A stretch of DNA of 64,000 nucleotides from Clostridiales bacterium (GTDB lineage Bacteria; Bacillota_A; Clostridia; Saccharofermentanales; Saccharofermentanaceae). The stretch lies in assembly GCA_024695545.1 (NCBI GenBank), contig JAILHZ010000156.1, forward strand, positions 17,967 to 81,966. The letters are read 5' to 3'. The position numbers and the translations under genes were made by a program. This document shows, in pieces, positions 1 to 7,618 of this stretch (positions are counted from its first letter, which is position 1; every line of letters begins with the position of its first letter). The notes under the pieces were generated by a model. That model was not told the origin of the DNA. It ran no database searches and saw nothing but the letters and a program-made list of their open reading frames with translations.

Positions 1-88
1 TCGCGCAGATGATAAGGAATGCCACCAGCGGAACACCTGCGCCGCTGGTCTTTGTCGATTCAGTCTGTGTATTCAGTATGTATAACAT
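1..88 (-). CDS. Start of a possible membrane protein (partial)
   Basis: Only the first 29 codons are inside the window. The ATG is at 86-88, with a TGGAGG ribosome binding site at 95-100. The protein begins with a short polar stretch (MLYILNTQTE...) and then turns hydrophobic (LVAFLIICA), so a membrane segment is likely. It starts 28 bases after the LytTR gene ends and is probably in the same transcript. LytTR regulators are often paired with a small membrane protein (for example DUF3021), but the fragment is too short to assign it to that family. Confidence 0.5.
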   Translation of the reverse strand, partial: MLYILNTQTESTKTSGAGVPLVAFLIICA

Positions 89-115
89 CTTGTACCTCCA
101 GTAAACTCCCCGGGC

Positions 116-568
116 TCAGATCCCGAAGAACTCCTTAAATGCATAGTAGTAGCTTCTTGTCACATCCACGATCGTCCCGTCGTCCATCGTCAGAACAAAC
201 TTCATGGAGATCGCCGGACGGATCTTGCGGACATGCTTTTTCGAGATGATGACGGAATTACTGACACGGAAGAACTGTTCGCGGTCAAGTTTTTCCGCCA
301 GCTGATACAGGCGCTCCGAAGCGAAGAACCGGCCCTCGGTGGTGTGCACTTCCACATCGTGCCCGAAGCTCTCGATATAGATGATATCGTCGGAAGCTAT
401 ATGGACTTTTTGTCCTTCTTCGTCTCTGGCGATGACAAAAGGACTGTCGACCGATCCGCTTTCGGAAAGAATATACTCTCCCTCCTCGCTGATCTCGAAT
501 CCGGCATCAAGAAGTTCCTTTTTTACTTCTTCATAATGCCCGTCTGAAATGTTCAGTCTGATTCTCAT
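116..568 (-). CDS. LytTR-family DNA-binding regulator
   Basis: A 150-residue protein. The C-terminal two thirds (about residues 50-150) match the LytTR DNA-binding domain: a strand with IIYIESFGHDVEVHT, the helix-like RLYQLAEKLD, the FFRVSNSVIIS motif and the closing SYYYAFKEFF. There is no receiver domain, so this is the stand-alone type that usually works with a small membrane partner encoded next to it; the partial gene at 1-88 may be that partner. The N-terminal 50 residues are a short alpha/beta extension seen in these short LytTR proteins. Two direct repeats upstream (636-669) look like its own binding site, so autoregulation is inferred. Confidence 0.85.
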   Translation of the reverse strand: MRIRLNISDGHYEEVKKELLDAGFEISEEGEYILSESGSVDSPFVIARDEEGQKVHIASDDIIYIESFGHDVEVHTTEGRFFASERLYQLAEKLDREQFFRVSNSVIISKKHVRKIRPAISMKFVLTMDDGTIVDVTRSYYYAFKEFFGI

Positions 569-600
569 TTGTCACCATCCTGTCTCTCTTTGCTGATTTT

Positions 601-628
601 ATTCTACCGATATAATCGCCCGTGACAA
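601..628 (-). promoter_or_regulatory. Promoter of the LytTR gene
   Basis: Read on the minus strand: TTGTCA (623-628), 16 bases, TAGAAT (601-606). It lies 33 bases upstream of the start codon and directly downstream of the repeated LytTR-like sites. Confidence 0.6.
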
Positions 629-635
629 GGGCTTT

Positions 636-669
636 TGCATAGTCTGCACTTCTGCGTGCATAGTTTGCA
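636..669 (-). promoter_or_regulatory. Direct-repeat operator, probable LytTR site
   Basis: Two 13-base copies, TGCAAACTATGCA and TGCAGACTATGCA (minus strand), occupy 657-669 and 636-648, starting exactly 21 bases apart, or two helical turns. They sit just upstream of the -35 box at 623-628. LytTR proteins bind paired direct repeats at about this spacing, so positive autoregulation is the natural reading; this is an inference from geometry. Confidence 0.6.
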
Positions 670-679
670 GTAAAACACA

Positions 680-720
680 GGCAAAAGAAAAAGAACCGCT
701 CCGATCGGAACGGTTCTTTT
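680..720 (-). terminator. Terminator after rplM-rpsI
   Basis: On the minus strand a long hairpin AGAACCG...CGGTTCT (stem 689-720, one mismatch near the top) is followed by TTTTTCTTTT. It closes the rplM-rpsI transcript. Confidence 0.85.
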
Positions 721-771
721 GTAAAAGCACTTGTCTTTCGTCCGAAGACGATAACCGAAGTAACCCTTCGA

Positions 772-1179
772 TTAACGCTTACTGAACTGGGATGCCTTAC
801 GGGCTTTCTTGAGACCCGGCTTCTTTCTTTCCTTCATACGTGCGTCACGTGTGAGGAAACCGGCCTTCTTAAGAATTGCCTTGTAAGCTTCTTCATCTGC
901 CTGAACCAGAGCACGGGAGATACCGTGACGGATAGCACCGGCCTGACCGGAAATACCGCCGCCGACTGCCTTGCAGATGATATCGAACTTGCCTTCTGTA
1001 GCTGTTGCTACGAGCGGCTGACGAACGATGAGCTTCAGAGTATCGAGACCGAAGTAATCGTCCATATCCTTATCGTTGATTGTGATCTTGCCTGTGCCAG
1101 GAAGAAGACGTACGCATGCTACAGCATTCTTACGACGACCTGTGCCATAGAAGTAAACCTTAGTAGCTTTCTTAGCCAT
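772..1179 (-). CDS. rpsI: 30S ribosomal protein S9
   Basis: A 135-residue S9/uS9 protein of the 30S head, whose C-terminal tail reaches toward the P-site tRNA. It shows the N-terminal [11 protein letters not shown] motif, the central [15 protein letters not shown] motif and the basic tail ending in [12 protein letters not shown]. Length is normal for the family. It follows rplM by 20 bases, the arrangement found in nearly all bacteria, and is closed by the terminator at 680-720. Confidence 0.98.
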   Translation of the reverse strand: MAKKATKVYFYGTGRRKNAVACVRLLPGTGKITINDKDMDDYFGLDTLKLIVRQPLVATATEGKFDIICKAVGGGISGQAGAIRHGISRALVQADEEAYKAILKKAGFLTRDARMKERKKPGLKKARKASQFSKR

Positions 1180-1199
1180 GTAACTTATTCCTCCCTATA

Positions 1200-1634
1200 T
1201 TATGCTTCGAAGTTCAGAACTTCCGGCTTCTGTGCAGCGTGATCATGCTCAGCACCTGCATAAACCTTGAGCTTCTTGAACATCTGACGTCCGAGAGCAT
1301 TCTTCGGGAGCATACCCTTCACTGCCAACTCGAAAGCCTTCTCCGGCTTCGTATCCATAAGCTTTCTGTAGGATGTCTCCTTCAGTCCGCCGGCATAGCC
1401 TGTGTGATAACGGTACATCTTCTTATCCAGCTTGTTACCTGTGAGAACGAGCTTGGAAGCGTTGATGACGATTACATAATCTCCTGTATCGATGAAAGGT
1501 GTGTATGTCGGCTTATTCTTGCCGCGCAGAACAGTTGCAACTTCAGTAGCCAGACGGCCAAGTGTCTTGCCGGAAGCATCAACTACGTACCATTTTCTCT
1601 CGATATTTGATGGTGTAGCAACAAATGTCTTCAT
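1200..1634 (-). CDS. rplM: 50S ribosomal protein L13
   Basis: A 144-residue L13/uL13 protein, an early assembly component of the large subunit. Recognisable motifs are [15 protein letters not shown] near the N-terminus, [13 protein letters not shown], and [18 protein letters not shown] in the C-terminal half. The gene is first in the rplM-rpsI operon. It has an AGGAGGAAGAAG ribosome binding site and the strong promoter at 1696-1724. Confidence 0.98.
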   Translation of the reverse strand: MKTFVATPSNIERKWYVVDASGKTLGRLATEVATVLRGKNKPTYTPFIDTGDYVIVINASKLVLTGNKLDKKMYRYHTGYAGGLKETSYRKLMDTKPEKAFELAVKGMLPKNALGRQMFKKLKVYAGAEHDHAAQKPEVLNFEA

Positions 1635-1695
1635 AATGGACTTCTTCCTCCTAAAAGTATACGCATAAAAGGCCCTCTTTTTCGGGCGCTTCCCT

Positions 1696-1724
1696 ATAAT
1701 ATATGCGCAGGGAGGTTATGTCAA
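1696..1724 (-). promoter_or_regulatory. rplM-rpsI promoter
   Basis: Minus strand: TTGACA (1719-1724), 17 bases, TATTAT (1696-1701). The leader that follows carries a short GCCC...GGGC hairpin ending in CTTTT (about 1665-1685), which could be an attenuator. The sequence from -35 into the spacer (TTGACATAACCT) is shared with the tRNA-Gly promoter at 19850. Confidence 0.85.
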
Positions 1725-1791
1725 CACTTTTTTGCAAAAAATCTCGACGATTTTGCAAAATTCATCGATTTTCGCCGTTTTTCTCTCTTTT

Positions 1792-3006
1792 TCACGTCAC
1801 CGGAAATTCATTATCATACTTCGAATAGTCCGGGCTCGAATCCACGGAAGCCCGGAATACCAGCGTTCCGCTCTTATCGTACATGGAATAAACAGTCTCC
1901 CAGTAATACCAGATCGAGCTTATATACGCAGGCTGATGCTCGCACTGTCCTGTCTGATGGTTCGACACGATCAGGTAGGTGTCGCCGTAGTCAATATACG
2001 CTTCTACGAAGCCGGCGTCAAAGTCCGAGAACATCTCATCACGCGAATAAAGCGGCTCTCCGTCCTTCTCTCCGACTTTGATCCTGATACCGAACCGGTC
2101 GGGAACGATATCCTTTTCCACGATCTCCAGATCATCGCTGATCACTACCCGCCAGTTGACCTCATGGTATCCGGCATCTGAACCTGTGAAATCCCCGTCA
2201 TCCGACTGCGACGTCACTTCAAGAATGAACCCGTCCGCCGTCTTCTCGACATTATCGAGCCGATCAGATCTGCTTCCCCCGATAAAACGCTGATTCACTT
2301 CATTTCCGTTTTCATCGATAACCTGGATATATACGTCGTCTTTTCCATACTTCTTTAACTCCTCCGGGGCCCTGTGCCTTCCGAAGAACCAGTAACGTCC
2401 GTCCTTCTCGATGCAGGTCCCCAGTGCACCGATCTCCACGCTGTCCATTTTCTTATCGAAAAGCACCTGCCCGTCGTCATCGCACTTGATGATCCGCGAG
2501 TGGTATCCCGTCTCGATCTGATCCCTTCCCGGGATATAGCTTCCGTTGAAGCCGACCGCGAAGATGAACCCGCCGTCTGATGTCGGTGTGACCGACGTCA
2601 CGCCGTACGCATCGTTTGTTTCAAGCGTATAGGAAGCAATATTCTCTCCGTAGAGGTCCATCATGGTGACCGTGTGCGTAATTGTCTTTCCGTCCTCTGA
2701 TGAAGTGGCCGTAACCTCCATCAGACGGTCAGCAAAAGCCTCCACATGCCGGAACCTGTCTTCTTCTATGATTTCTTTAAAAGCATCCGGGACATCCCCG
2801 ACCTGTGCGATCGATTCCGTCGGGCGCGTGTCTTCTGTTGTTTCCGTCGTTGTAGGCGTCGGTTTCCTTCCGCAGGCAGAAAGACACAGCGAAGAAAGAA
2901 CGATCGACGTGATCATGACAGCAGCGATCACGCCTGACGCCGGAAGGTGGCCCGTATTTAAGGTCAGTATGGATGTTTTACGCCGGAATAAATTACCGAA
3001 AAACAT
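1792..3006 (-). CDS. Secreted lipoprotein of unknown function
   Basis: A 404-residue exported protein. I placed the start at the ATG at 3004-3006, which has an AAAGGAGA site upstream; a longer reading frame runs back to 3078 but would begin inside the upstream operator. Residues 20-44 form a hydrophobic signal and LSAC (Cys45) is a lipobox. A short Thr/Pro/Glu-rich linker follows. The rest resembles repeated beta-strand units (DGGFIFAVGF, DGRYWFFGRH, ADGFILEVTS), as in beta-propeller proteins that measure or bind at the cell surface. No enzyme motif was recognised. The gene follows another lipoprotein and has two tandem palindromes over its leader. Confidence 0.75.
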   Translation of the reverse strand: MFFGNLFRRKTSILTLNTGHLPASGVIAAVMITSIVLSSLCLSACGRKPTPTTTETTEDTRPTESIAQVGDVPDAFKEIIEEDRFRHVEAFADRLMEVTATSSEDGKTITHTVTMMDLYGENIASYTLETNDAYGVTSVTPTSDGGFIFAVGFNGSYIPGRDQIETGYHSRIIKCDDDGQVLFDKKMDSVEIGALGTCIEKDGRYWFFGRHRAPEELKKYGKDDVYIQVIDENGNEVNQRFIGGSRSDRLDNVEKTADGFILEVTSQSDDGDFTGSDAGYHEVNWRVVISDDLEIVEKDIVPDRFGIRIKVGEKDGEPLYSRDEMFSDFDAGFVEAYIDYGDTYLIVSNHQTGQCEHQPAYISSIWYYWETVYSMYDKSGTLVFRASVDSSPDYSKYDNEFPVT

Positions 3007-3031
3007 AAACAGGTCTCCTTTCCTGTACGCC

Positions 3032-3067
3032 AGACTATTCTTATAGTCTATACTATCACGATAGTCT
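3032..3067 (-). promoter_or_regulatory. Tandem palindromic operator ACTAT-N4-ATAGT
   Basis: Two perfect 14-base palindromes, ACTATTCTTATAGT (3034-3047, extended to 18 bases at 3032-3049) and ACTATCACGATAGT (3052-3065), start 18 bases apart. They lie between the two lipoprotein genes, just upstream of the ribosome binding site of the 1792-3006 gene. The regulator is not in view. Confidence 0.55.
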
Positions 3068-3092
3068 AAAGAGTGCAAGAAGGAGTTTCTTC

Positions 3093-3734
3093 TTATTTTG
3101 CTTTTACCGGAGTAACCACATCGAGTTTATTGCAGAATTCGGCGACCAGATCATCGTCTCTGCCGTCATTGCAGACACCTTTAACAAACAGGACCGTATT
3201 CTTGCTGCGATAGAGGCCTCTCTCATAAGTGCCGGTTTCGGATTCGAAATACACGGTGCTGTACTGGTATCCTTTTTTGCCGGATGCATTTTTACCATTG
3301 GGCCAGCCCAGGATCAGACTTACCTCAAGAGCTCCGAATATTCTCTCCGCCGTAGAAGAATCCTTGAACGTCAGGATATATATCGTCGTATCCGTCGGCG
3401 TACCGGCTTTATCCTCCTGCCAGCAGCACATATAGAAAGCATCTTTCACTTCGGCAACCGGAAGCGTGTGAAAGCGGTTCACAATGACGTTATAAACCGA
3501 CTGTGCATCCAGATCCTTACACTTGATGTAGGCCGGCTTACCTTCCAGCATCGTCGGGTTCATAATATCGGAGCTGAAAACCGTTACATCTTCATACTTC
3601 TCAGCAAGCCTGCTGTACGGAATATCCTCAACATCTGAATAACTGAAAGCCTTGTGCGATTTAGAGCACCCTGCCGCACCGGCAAGAATACCTGCTGTCA
3701 GCACCACCGCCGCAACACGTTTGAGAAATTTCAC
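3093..3734 (-). CDS. Small secreted lipoprotein, unknown
   Basis: A 213-residue protein with a typical lipoprotein signal: KFLKRVAAVVLTAGILAG followed by AAGC, which puts the lipidated cysteine at residue 23. The mature part is a compact alpha/beta domain of about 190 residues with no motif I recognise. The start is a GTG at 3732-3734 with GGAGG six bases upstream. An extended -10 promoter lies at 3804-3812. The next gene, also a lipoprotein, follows after an 86-base gap that contains tandem operators, so the two may be regulated separately. Confidence 0.75.
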   Translation of the reverse strand: MKFLKRVAAVVLTAGILAGAAGCSKSHKAFSYSDVEDIPYSRLAEKYEDVTVFSSDIMNPTMLEGKPAYIKCKDLDAQSVYNVIVNRFHTLPVAEVKDAFYMCCWQEDKAGTPTDTTIYILTFKDSSTAERIFGALEVSLILGWPNGKNASGKKGYQYSTVYFESETGTYERGLYRSKNTVLFVKGVCNDGRDDDLVAEFCNKLDVVTPVKAK

Positions 3735-3803
3735 AGTAAACCTCCGACCCTGTTTCCCTTGACCTTAAGAAACGCGCTATACCCCGCGCGCATGAACAGA
3801 ACC

Positions 3804-3812
3804 ATTATAGCA
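3804..3812 (-). promoter_or_regulatory. Extended -10 promoter
   Basis: TGCTATAAT on the minus strand, 70 bases upstream of the lipoprotein start at 3734. No good -35 box is present at the usual distance, as is common for extended -10 promoters. Confidence 0.5.
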
Positions 3813-3849
3813 TATCGGGAGGATTCCAACCGTTCGGACGGTTTTCCGT

Positions 3850-4992
3850 TCAGATTTCTTTTTCCATTATATAATCATCGCAGATAAAGCCGCCTCCGAT
3901 ATCGGTCTTCTCTTCCTTCACGATACGGAAGCCCCTTCTCAGATAAACCCGGATGGAATTATAGTTATAGCGGTTTACATAAAGGCGGACCTTGTCCTTA
4001 CCTTTTTCGCGTGCGATCTCTTCGGCTTTTTCAAAGAAAACATTGCTTCGTCTCTGGCCGCGGAAAGGCTTCATGAGATAAAGCTTACTGAGCAGAAGCG
4101 CATCCTCCTGCTCCTTAACACCCATATATCCGATCGGCGTGTCTCCCAGCACTTCGAGGAAATACTGATATCCCTCTTCCTCGATCGCCTTATCGATGGC
4201 CGGCATACTCTGGAATATCTCGACCATGTAGTTGACCTGCTCCTGGGAGATGATCTTCGGAAACCACTCGTTCCAGATGATCTGCGCCAGAGATACGACC
4301 GCCATCTTTCTCGTCGGCGATGTGACCGGCAGGATCTTCACCTGCGAAAGCTGCTCGATGATCTTCGGGATCTCGGAAAGAGACTTTACGACCACATCCG
4401 CGGCATTTACGTTCTGTCCGCCGCTCGTCGGGTTATCATACCCTATGGTGTACATGCCGGCCATGCGCCCTGCCTGCACGCCCGCAGTGGAATCTTCCAC
4501 AACCAGGCATCTCTCCGGATCGACATCCAGACGGGTCGCCGCAAGAAGATAGATATCCGGCATGGGCTTGCCGTTTTCGACCTCGGAGCCGCTGGCAAAC
4601 ACTTCCACATATTTCCAAAGATCGAGATGATCGAAAACCGCCTCGATGAAGTCCTGTCTCGATGAGGACGCCACCGCCACGCGGATGCCCTTTTCATGAC
4701 AGAATTCCAGAAGCTCAGACAGCCCTTCCGATCTCTCGAGTCCGCTGTCCTTAAGTCCGGCAACATTCTTCTTCCACTGGAGTTCCACAAGATCTTCGAC
4801 AGACGCCGGGATATCGTACTTGGCCTTCATGGCCGTCCACATATCCTCCGGGGATCTTCCGACATACGGACGGATCGCCTCGTAGGCGCCCTTCGCCCCA
4901 TAGCTTTCGAGAATGGATGTAGTGGTCTGGTCATGGTACGGCTCACTGTCGAAAAGCACTCCGTCCATATCAAAAATCACTGCTGAGATCAT
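3850..4992 (-). CDS. HAD phosphatase/phosphomutase fused to GNAT acetyltransferase
   Basis: A 380-residue two-domain protein. Residues 1-215 are a HAD hydrolase of the beta-phosphoglucomutase/sugar-phosphatase group: motif I DMDGVLFD (nucleophile D8, acid D10), motif II VASSS, a GKPMPD segment and motif IV VEDSTAGV. Residues of about 228-380 form a GNAT N-acetyltransferase, with FLEVLGDTPIGYMGVKEQ, the acetyl-CoA loop MKPFRGQRRSN and the closing NSIRVYLRRGFRIVKEE. The gene begins nine bases after purF ends, so they share a transcript. The substrate is unknown; a phosphorylated metabolite and an amine acceptor are implied by the two folds. Confidence 0.85.
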   Translation of the reverse strand: MISAVIFDMDGVLFDSEPYHDQTTTSILESYGAKGAYEAIRPYVGRSPEDMWTAMKAKYDIPASVEDLVELQWKKNVAGLKDSGLERSEGLSELLEFCHEKGIRVAVASSSRQDFIEAVFDHLDLWKYVEVFASGSEVENGKPMPDIYLLAATRLDVDPERCLVVEDSTAGVQAGRMAGMYTIGYDNPTSGGQNVNAADVVVKSLSEIPKIIEQLSQVKILPVTSPTRKMAVVSLAQIIWNEWFPKIISQEQVNYMVEIFQSMPAIDKAIEEEGYQYFLEVLGDTPIGYMGVKEQEDALLLSKLYLMKPFRGQRRSNVFFEKAEEIAREKGKDKVRLYVNRYNYNSIRVYLRRGFRIVKEEKTDIGGGFICDDYIMEKEI

Positions 4993-5001
4993 GTCGTCTC
5001 C

Positions 5002-6396
5002 TTATGCGTTCATCATATCGATGCCGGTCTCGATATTCGGATAGTTTCCGGTAAAGCAGGCATCGCAGAAATTGTGTCCTTTATCTCCGATCAGGTCGCC
5101 GAGCGAATCCACCTCAAGATAACCGAGGGAATCAGCACCCAGGATCTCGCAGATCTCCGGGATCGTATGCTGGCAGGCGATCAGCTGGTCACAGCTCGGC
5201 ACGTCTGTGCCATAGTAACAGGGAGAGATAAACGGCGGCGAACTGATACGTACATGTACTTCTGTCGCACCGGCCTCTCTTAACATGCGGACGATATTCG
5301 CCATCGTCGTTCCTCGTACGATCGAGTCATCGATCAGAACGACACGCTTGCCGCGGACTGCTTCCGCAACAGGGTTCAGCTTGATGCGGACCGCTTCCTG
5401 GCGCTGTCCCTGCTCAGGCTTGATAAATGTTCTTCCGATATAGGTATTCTTCATGAAGCCGCGGACTGCCGGGATCCCTGCTTCTTCCGCAAATCCGGAT
5501 GCCGCGTCGAGTCCCGATTCCGGAACGCCGATAACCACGTCTGCATCGACCGGATGCTGACGGCACAGGAGTCTTCCTGCCTGAAGTCTTGCTTCATAAA
5601 CGCTCTTGCCGTCGATCCGGCTGTCCGGACGGGCAAAGTAAATGTACTCAAAAATGCACATGTTGCAGATGCCTCTGCAGTGTGTGCGGATTGAAGAGAT
5701 CCCCTCTTCATCCACTACGATGATCTCACCCGGCTCGACGTCGCGCTCGTACTTGGCGCCGACGGCATCGAGTGCACAGGTCTCCGATGCAAATACATAG
5801 GAGTTGCCTATCTTACCCATGCAGAGCGGCTTAAAGCCATACGGATCTCTGGCAGCGATCAGTTTCTTCGGGCTCATGACCAGAAGCGCATATCCGCCCT
5901 GGATCTGCTCCATCGCCTTCTCGACCGCCTCCTCGACAGAAGGTGTTCTCGTACGCTCTTTCGCCACGAGATATGCGATGATCTCCGAATCTACGGTCGT
6001 CTGGAAAAATGCGCCTTCTTCCTCGAGCTTCTGTCTCAGGGTGATGGCATTGGTAAGATTTCCGTTATGTGCAAGGGAAAGTGTACCCTTTACGTACTGG
6101 GTAACGAGCGGCTGCGTGTTCTTCAGAACGCTGGCACCGGTCGTGGAATATCTGACATGTCCGATTGCGATCGTACCCTCAAGGGAATTGATCATGTCGT
6201 GAGTAAAGACTTCGCTGACCAGACCCATGTTCTTCTGGCAGCGGATCCATCCGTCGTTATTGATGGCGATGCCGCAGCTCTCCTGGCCTCTGTGCTGCAG
6301 GGCAAAAAGACCGTAGTATACCAGCGGCGCGATCTTCAGACCATCCCGGTCAAAGATCCCGAAAACACCGCATTCTTCATGGCGGGAACCGATCAC
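5002..6396 (-). CDS. purF: Amidophosphoribosyltransferase
   Basis: 464 residues. It catalyses the first step of purine synthesis, making 5-phosphoribosylamine from PRPP and glutamine. The N-terminal Ntn glutaminase starts after a short propeptide at CGVFGIFD (Cys9), and the PRPP-binding loop VVLIDDSIVRGTT lies in the C-terminal half. Cysteines in CRGICNMCIFEY and near the end (HNFCDACFTG) fit the Fe-S cluster of the Bacillus-type enzyme. AGGAAGGTGATGTC precedes the ATG. No purine riboswitch was seen in the short leader. The next gene on the transcript is the HAD-GNAT fusion; purC lies far away in the his operon. Confidence 0.97.
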   Translation of the reverse strand: MIGSRHEECGVFGIFDRDGLKIAPLVYYGLFALQHRGQESCGIAINNDGWIRCQKNMGLVSEVFTHDMINSLEGTIAIGHVRYSTTGASVLKNTQPLVTQYVKGTLSLAHNGNLTNAITLRQKLEEEGAFFQTTVDSEIIAYLVAKERTRTPSVEEAVEKAMEQIQGGYALLVMSPKKLIAARDPYGFKPLCMGKIGNSYVFASETCALDAVGAKYERDVEPGEIIVVDEEGISSIRTHCRGICNMCIFEYIYFARPDSRIDGKSVYEARLQAGRLLCRQHPVDADVVIGVPESGLDAASGFAEEAGIPAVRGFMKNTYIGRTFIKPEQGQRQEAVRIKLNPVAEAVRGKRVVLIDDSIVRGTTMANIVRMLREAGATEVHVRISSPPFISPCYYGTDVPSCDQLIACQHTIPEICEILGADSLGYLEVDSLGDLIGDKGHNFCDACFTGNYPNIETGIDMMNA

Positions 6397-6424
6397 ATGA
6401 CATCACCTTCCTTTTTACGTGATT

Positions 6425-6454
6425 ATTGTATGAAAGAAGCCTTTTTCCTGTCAA
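6425..6454 (-). promoter_or_regulatory. purF promoter
   Basis: Minus strand: TTGACA (6449-6454), 18 bases, TACAAT (6425-6430). It faces the radical SAM gene on the other strand, whose probable TATACT -10 box is at 6460-6465. Confidence 0.75.
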
Positions 6455-6498
6455 TGCGATATACTGATAAGAAATGAATGAAAAGGAGCTTGTTTTTC

Positions 6499-7566
6499 GT
6501 GGAATTCTGCTCAAAAAGCACTTTTTTCCCATCTTCTGCCGACCATTCTTCCGCTTCGGATAAACCAGCGGCGTTTTCTTCATACCGCGCGTGCACACTC
6601 TGTCCAAGAGAGTGCGGCGCAGACAGAAGACTTACAGGCGGCAGCTCCTCAACTTCTTCCCGGCTCGGATTCTGCGGCATGAGCGATGAGCTCCGCATCT
6701 CCCGAGTCGGTCTTCACATGTGGGAAGAACCCTGCATCTCGGGGAAAACCGGCTCCGGCACCATCTTCTTCACCGGCTGCAGCTTAGGATGCATCTTCTG
6801 TCAGAATCACGAGATCTCCAGAAGGGTAAAAACCTCGCCGGCATCCGCTTCTGAACCATCCACTACTGAATACTCCGCTTCTTCCGAAAACGGCGGAAGC
6901 ACCGGTCCGTATCCTCTGCCCGGCCGTGTCTATACAGTAGAACAGCTCGCTGAAGCGATGCTCGATCTTCAATCGCAGGGCGCAAAGAACATCAATTTCG
7001 TCACGGGTACCCATTTCGTACCGCACATCATCGAGGGCGTGCGCCTCGCAAGGGCAAAAGGCCTTACTGTCCCGACCCTTTATAACTGTGGCGGTTACGA
7101 GTCAGCAGAGACGATCCGGTCTCTCGAAGGCACGATCGACATCTACCTTCCCGACATGAAGTTCTTTTCCAAAAAGATCAGCAGCAGGTACGCGCACGCG
7201 TCCGACTACTTCGATCGGGCAAAGGAAGCTATCGCCGAGATGGTCCGCCAGCAGCCCGAGCAGTGCTTTAACGAAGAAGGCATCATGGAAAGAGGAGTCA
7301 TCGTCCGTCACCTCATGCTCCCGGGACTTCTCTTCGACACGAAGCATATTCTCGATTATCTGTGTGAGACATACGGGAACAGGATCACGATCAGTCTCAT
7401 GAACCAGTACACCCCCATGCCGGGTGCTCCGGAAGAACTGAGCCGTCCCCTGCCGCCGGAACATTACCGTTCCATGATCGACCACCTCGATCTTATGGGG
7501 CAGGAAAATGCGTTTATCCAGGAAGGCGGCACCGTCAGCGAAAGCTTCATCCCCGATTTCGAGTAG
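6499..7566 (+). CDS. PflX-like radical SAM protein
   Basis: 355 residues from the GTG at 6499, chosen because AAAAGGAG lies at 6481-6488; the in-frame ATG at 6478 lacks a ribosome binding site. It has the radical SAM cluster motif in TGCSLGCIFCQNHEIS (CxxxCxxC) and an upstream cysteine set (CTLCPRECG ... GFCGM) typical of the COG1313 family, related to pyruvate formate-lyase activating enzymes. The later NFVTGTHFVPHI and YLPDMKF segments also fit that family. A Ser/Thr-rich insert of about 35 residues follows the cluster motif. The target protein is unknown, and no glycyl radical enzyme is encoded nearby. Confidence 0.85.
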   Translation: MEFCSKSTFFPSSADHSSASDKPAAFSSYRACTLCPRECGADRRLTGGSSSTSSRLGFCGMSDELRISRVGLHMWEEPCISGKTGSGTIFFTGCSLGCIFCQNHEISRRVKTSPASASEPSTTEYSASSENGGSTGPYPLPGRVYTVEQLAEAMLDLQSQGAKNINFVTGTHFVPHIIEGVRLARAKGLTVPTLYNCGGYESAETIRSLEGTIDIYLPDMKFFSKKISSRYAHASDYFDRAKEAIAEMVRQQPEQCFNEEGIMERGVIVRHLMLPGLLFDTKHILDYLCETYGNRITISLMNQYTPMPGAPEELSRPLPPEHYRSMIDHLDLMGQENAFIQEGGTVSESFIPDFE

Positions 7567-7618
7567 GCCGCGGAAGAATCGTTCTTTCTTCCTTCGCGGA
7601 ATCTGATATACTGTGTCT

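Noticed and set aside
3007..3078. A 24-codon longer start for the lipoprotein gene (to 3078)
   Set aside because: It would run through the tandem operators and lacks a ribosome binding site; the ATG at 3004-3006 has AAAGGAGA.
3828..3843. Hairpin AACCGTCCGAACGGTT after the HAD-GNAT gene as a terminator
   Set aside because: No T run follows, and its stem is short.
5002..6460. Purine riboswitch or PurR box upstream of purF
   Set aside because: The leader between the promoter and the start codon is too short for a riboswitch and shows no PurR-type repeat.
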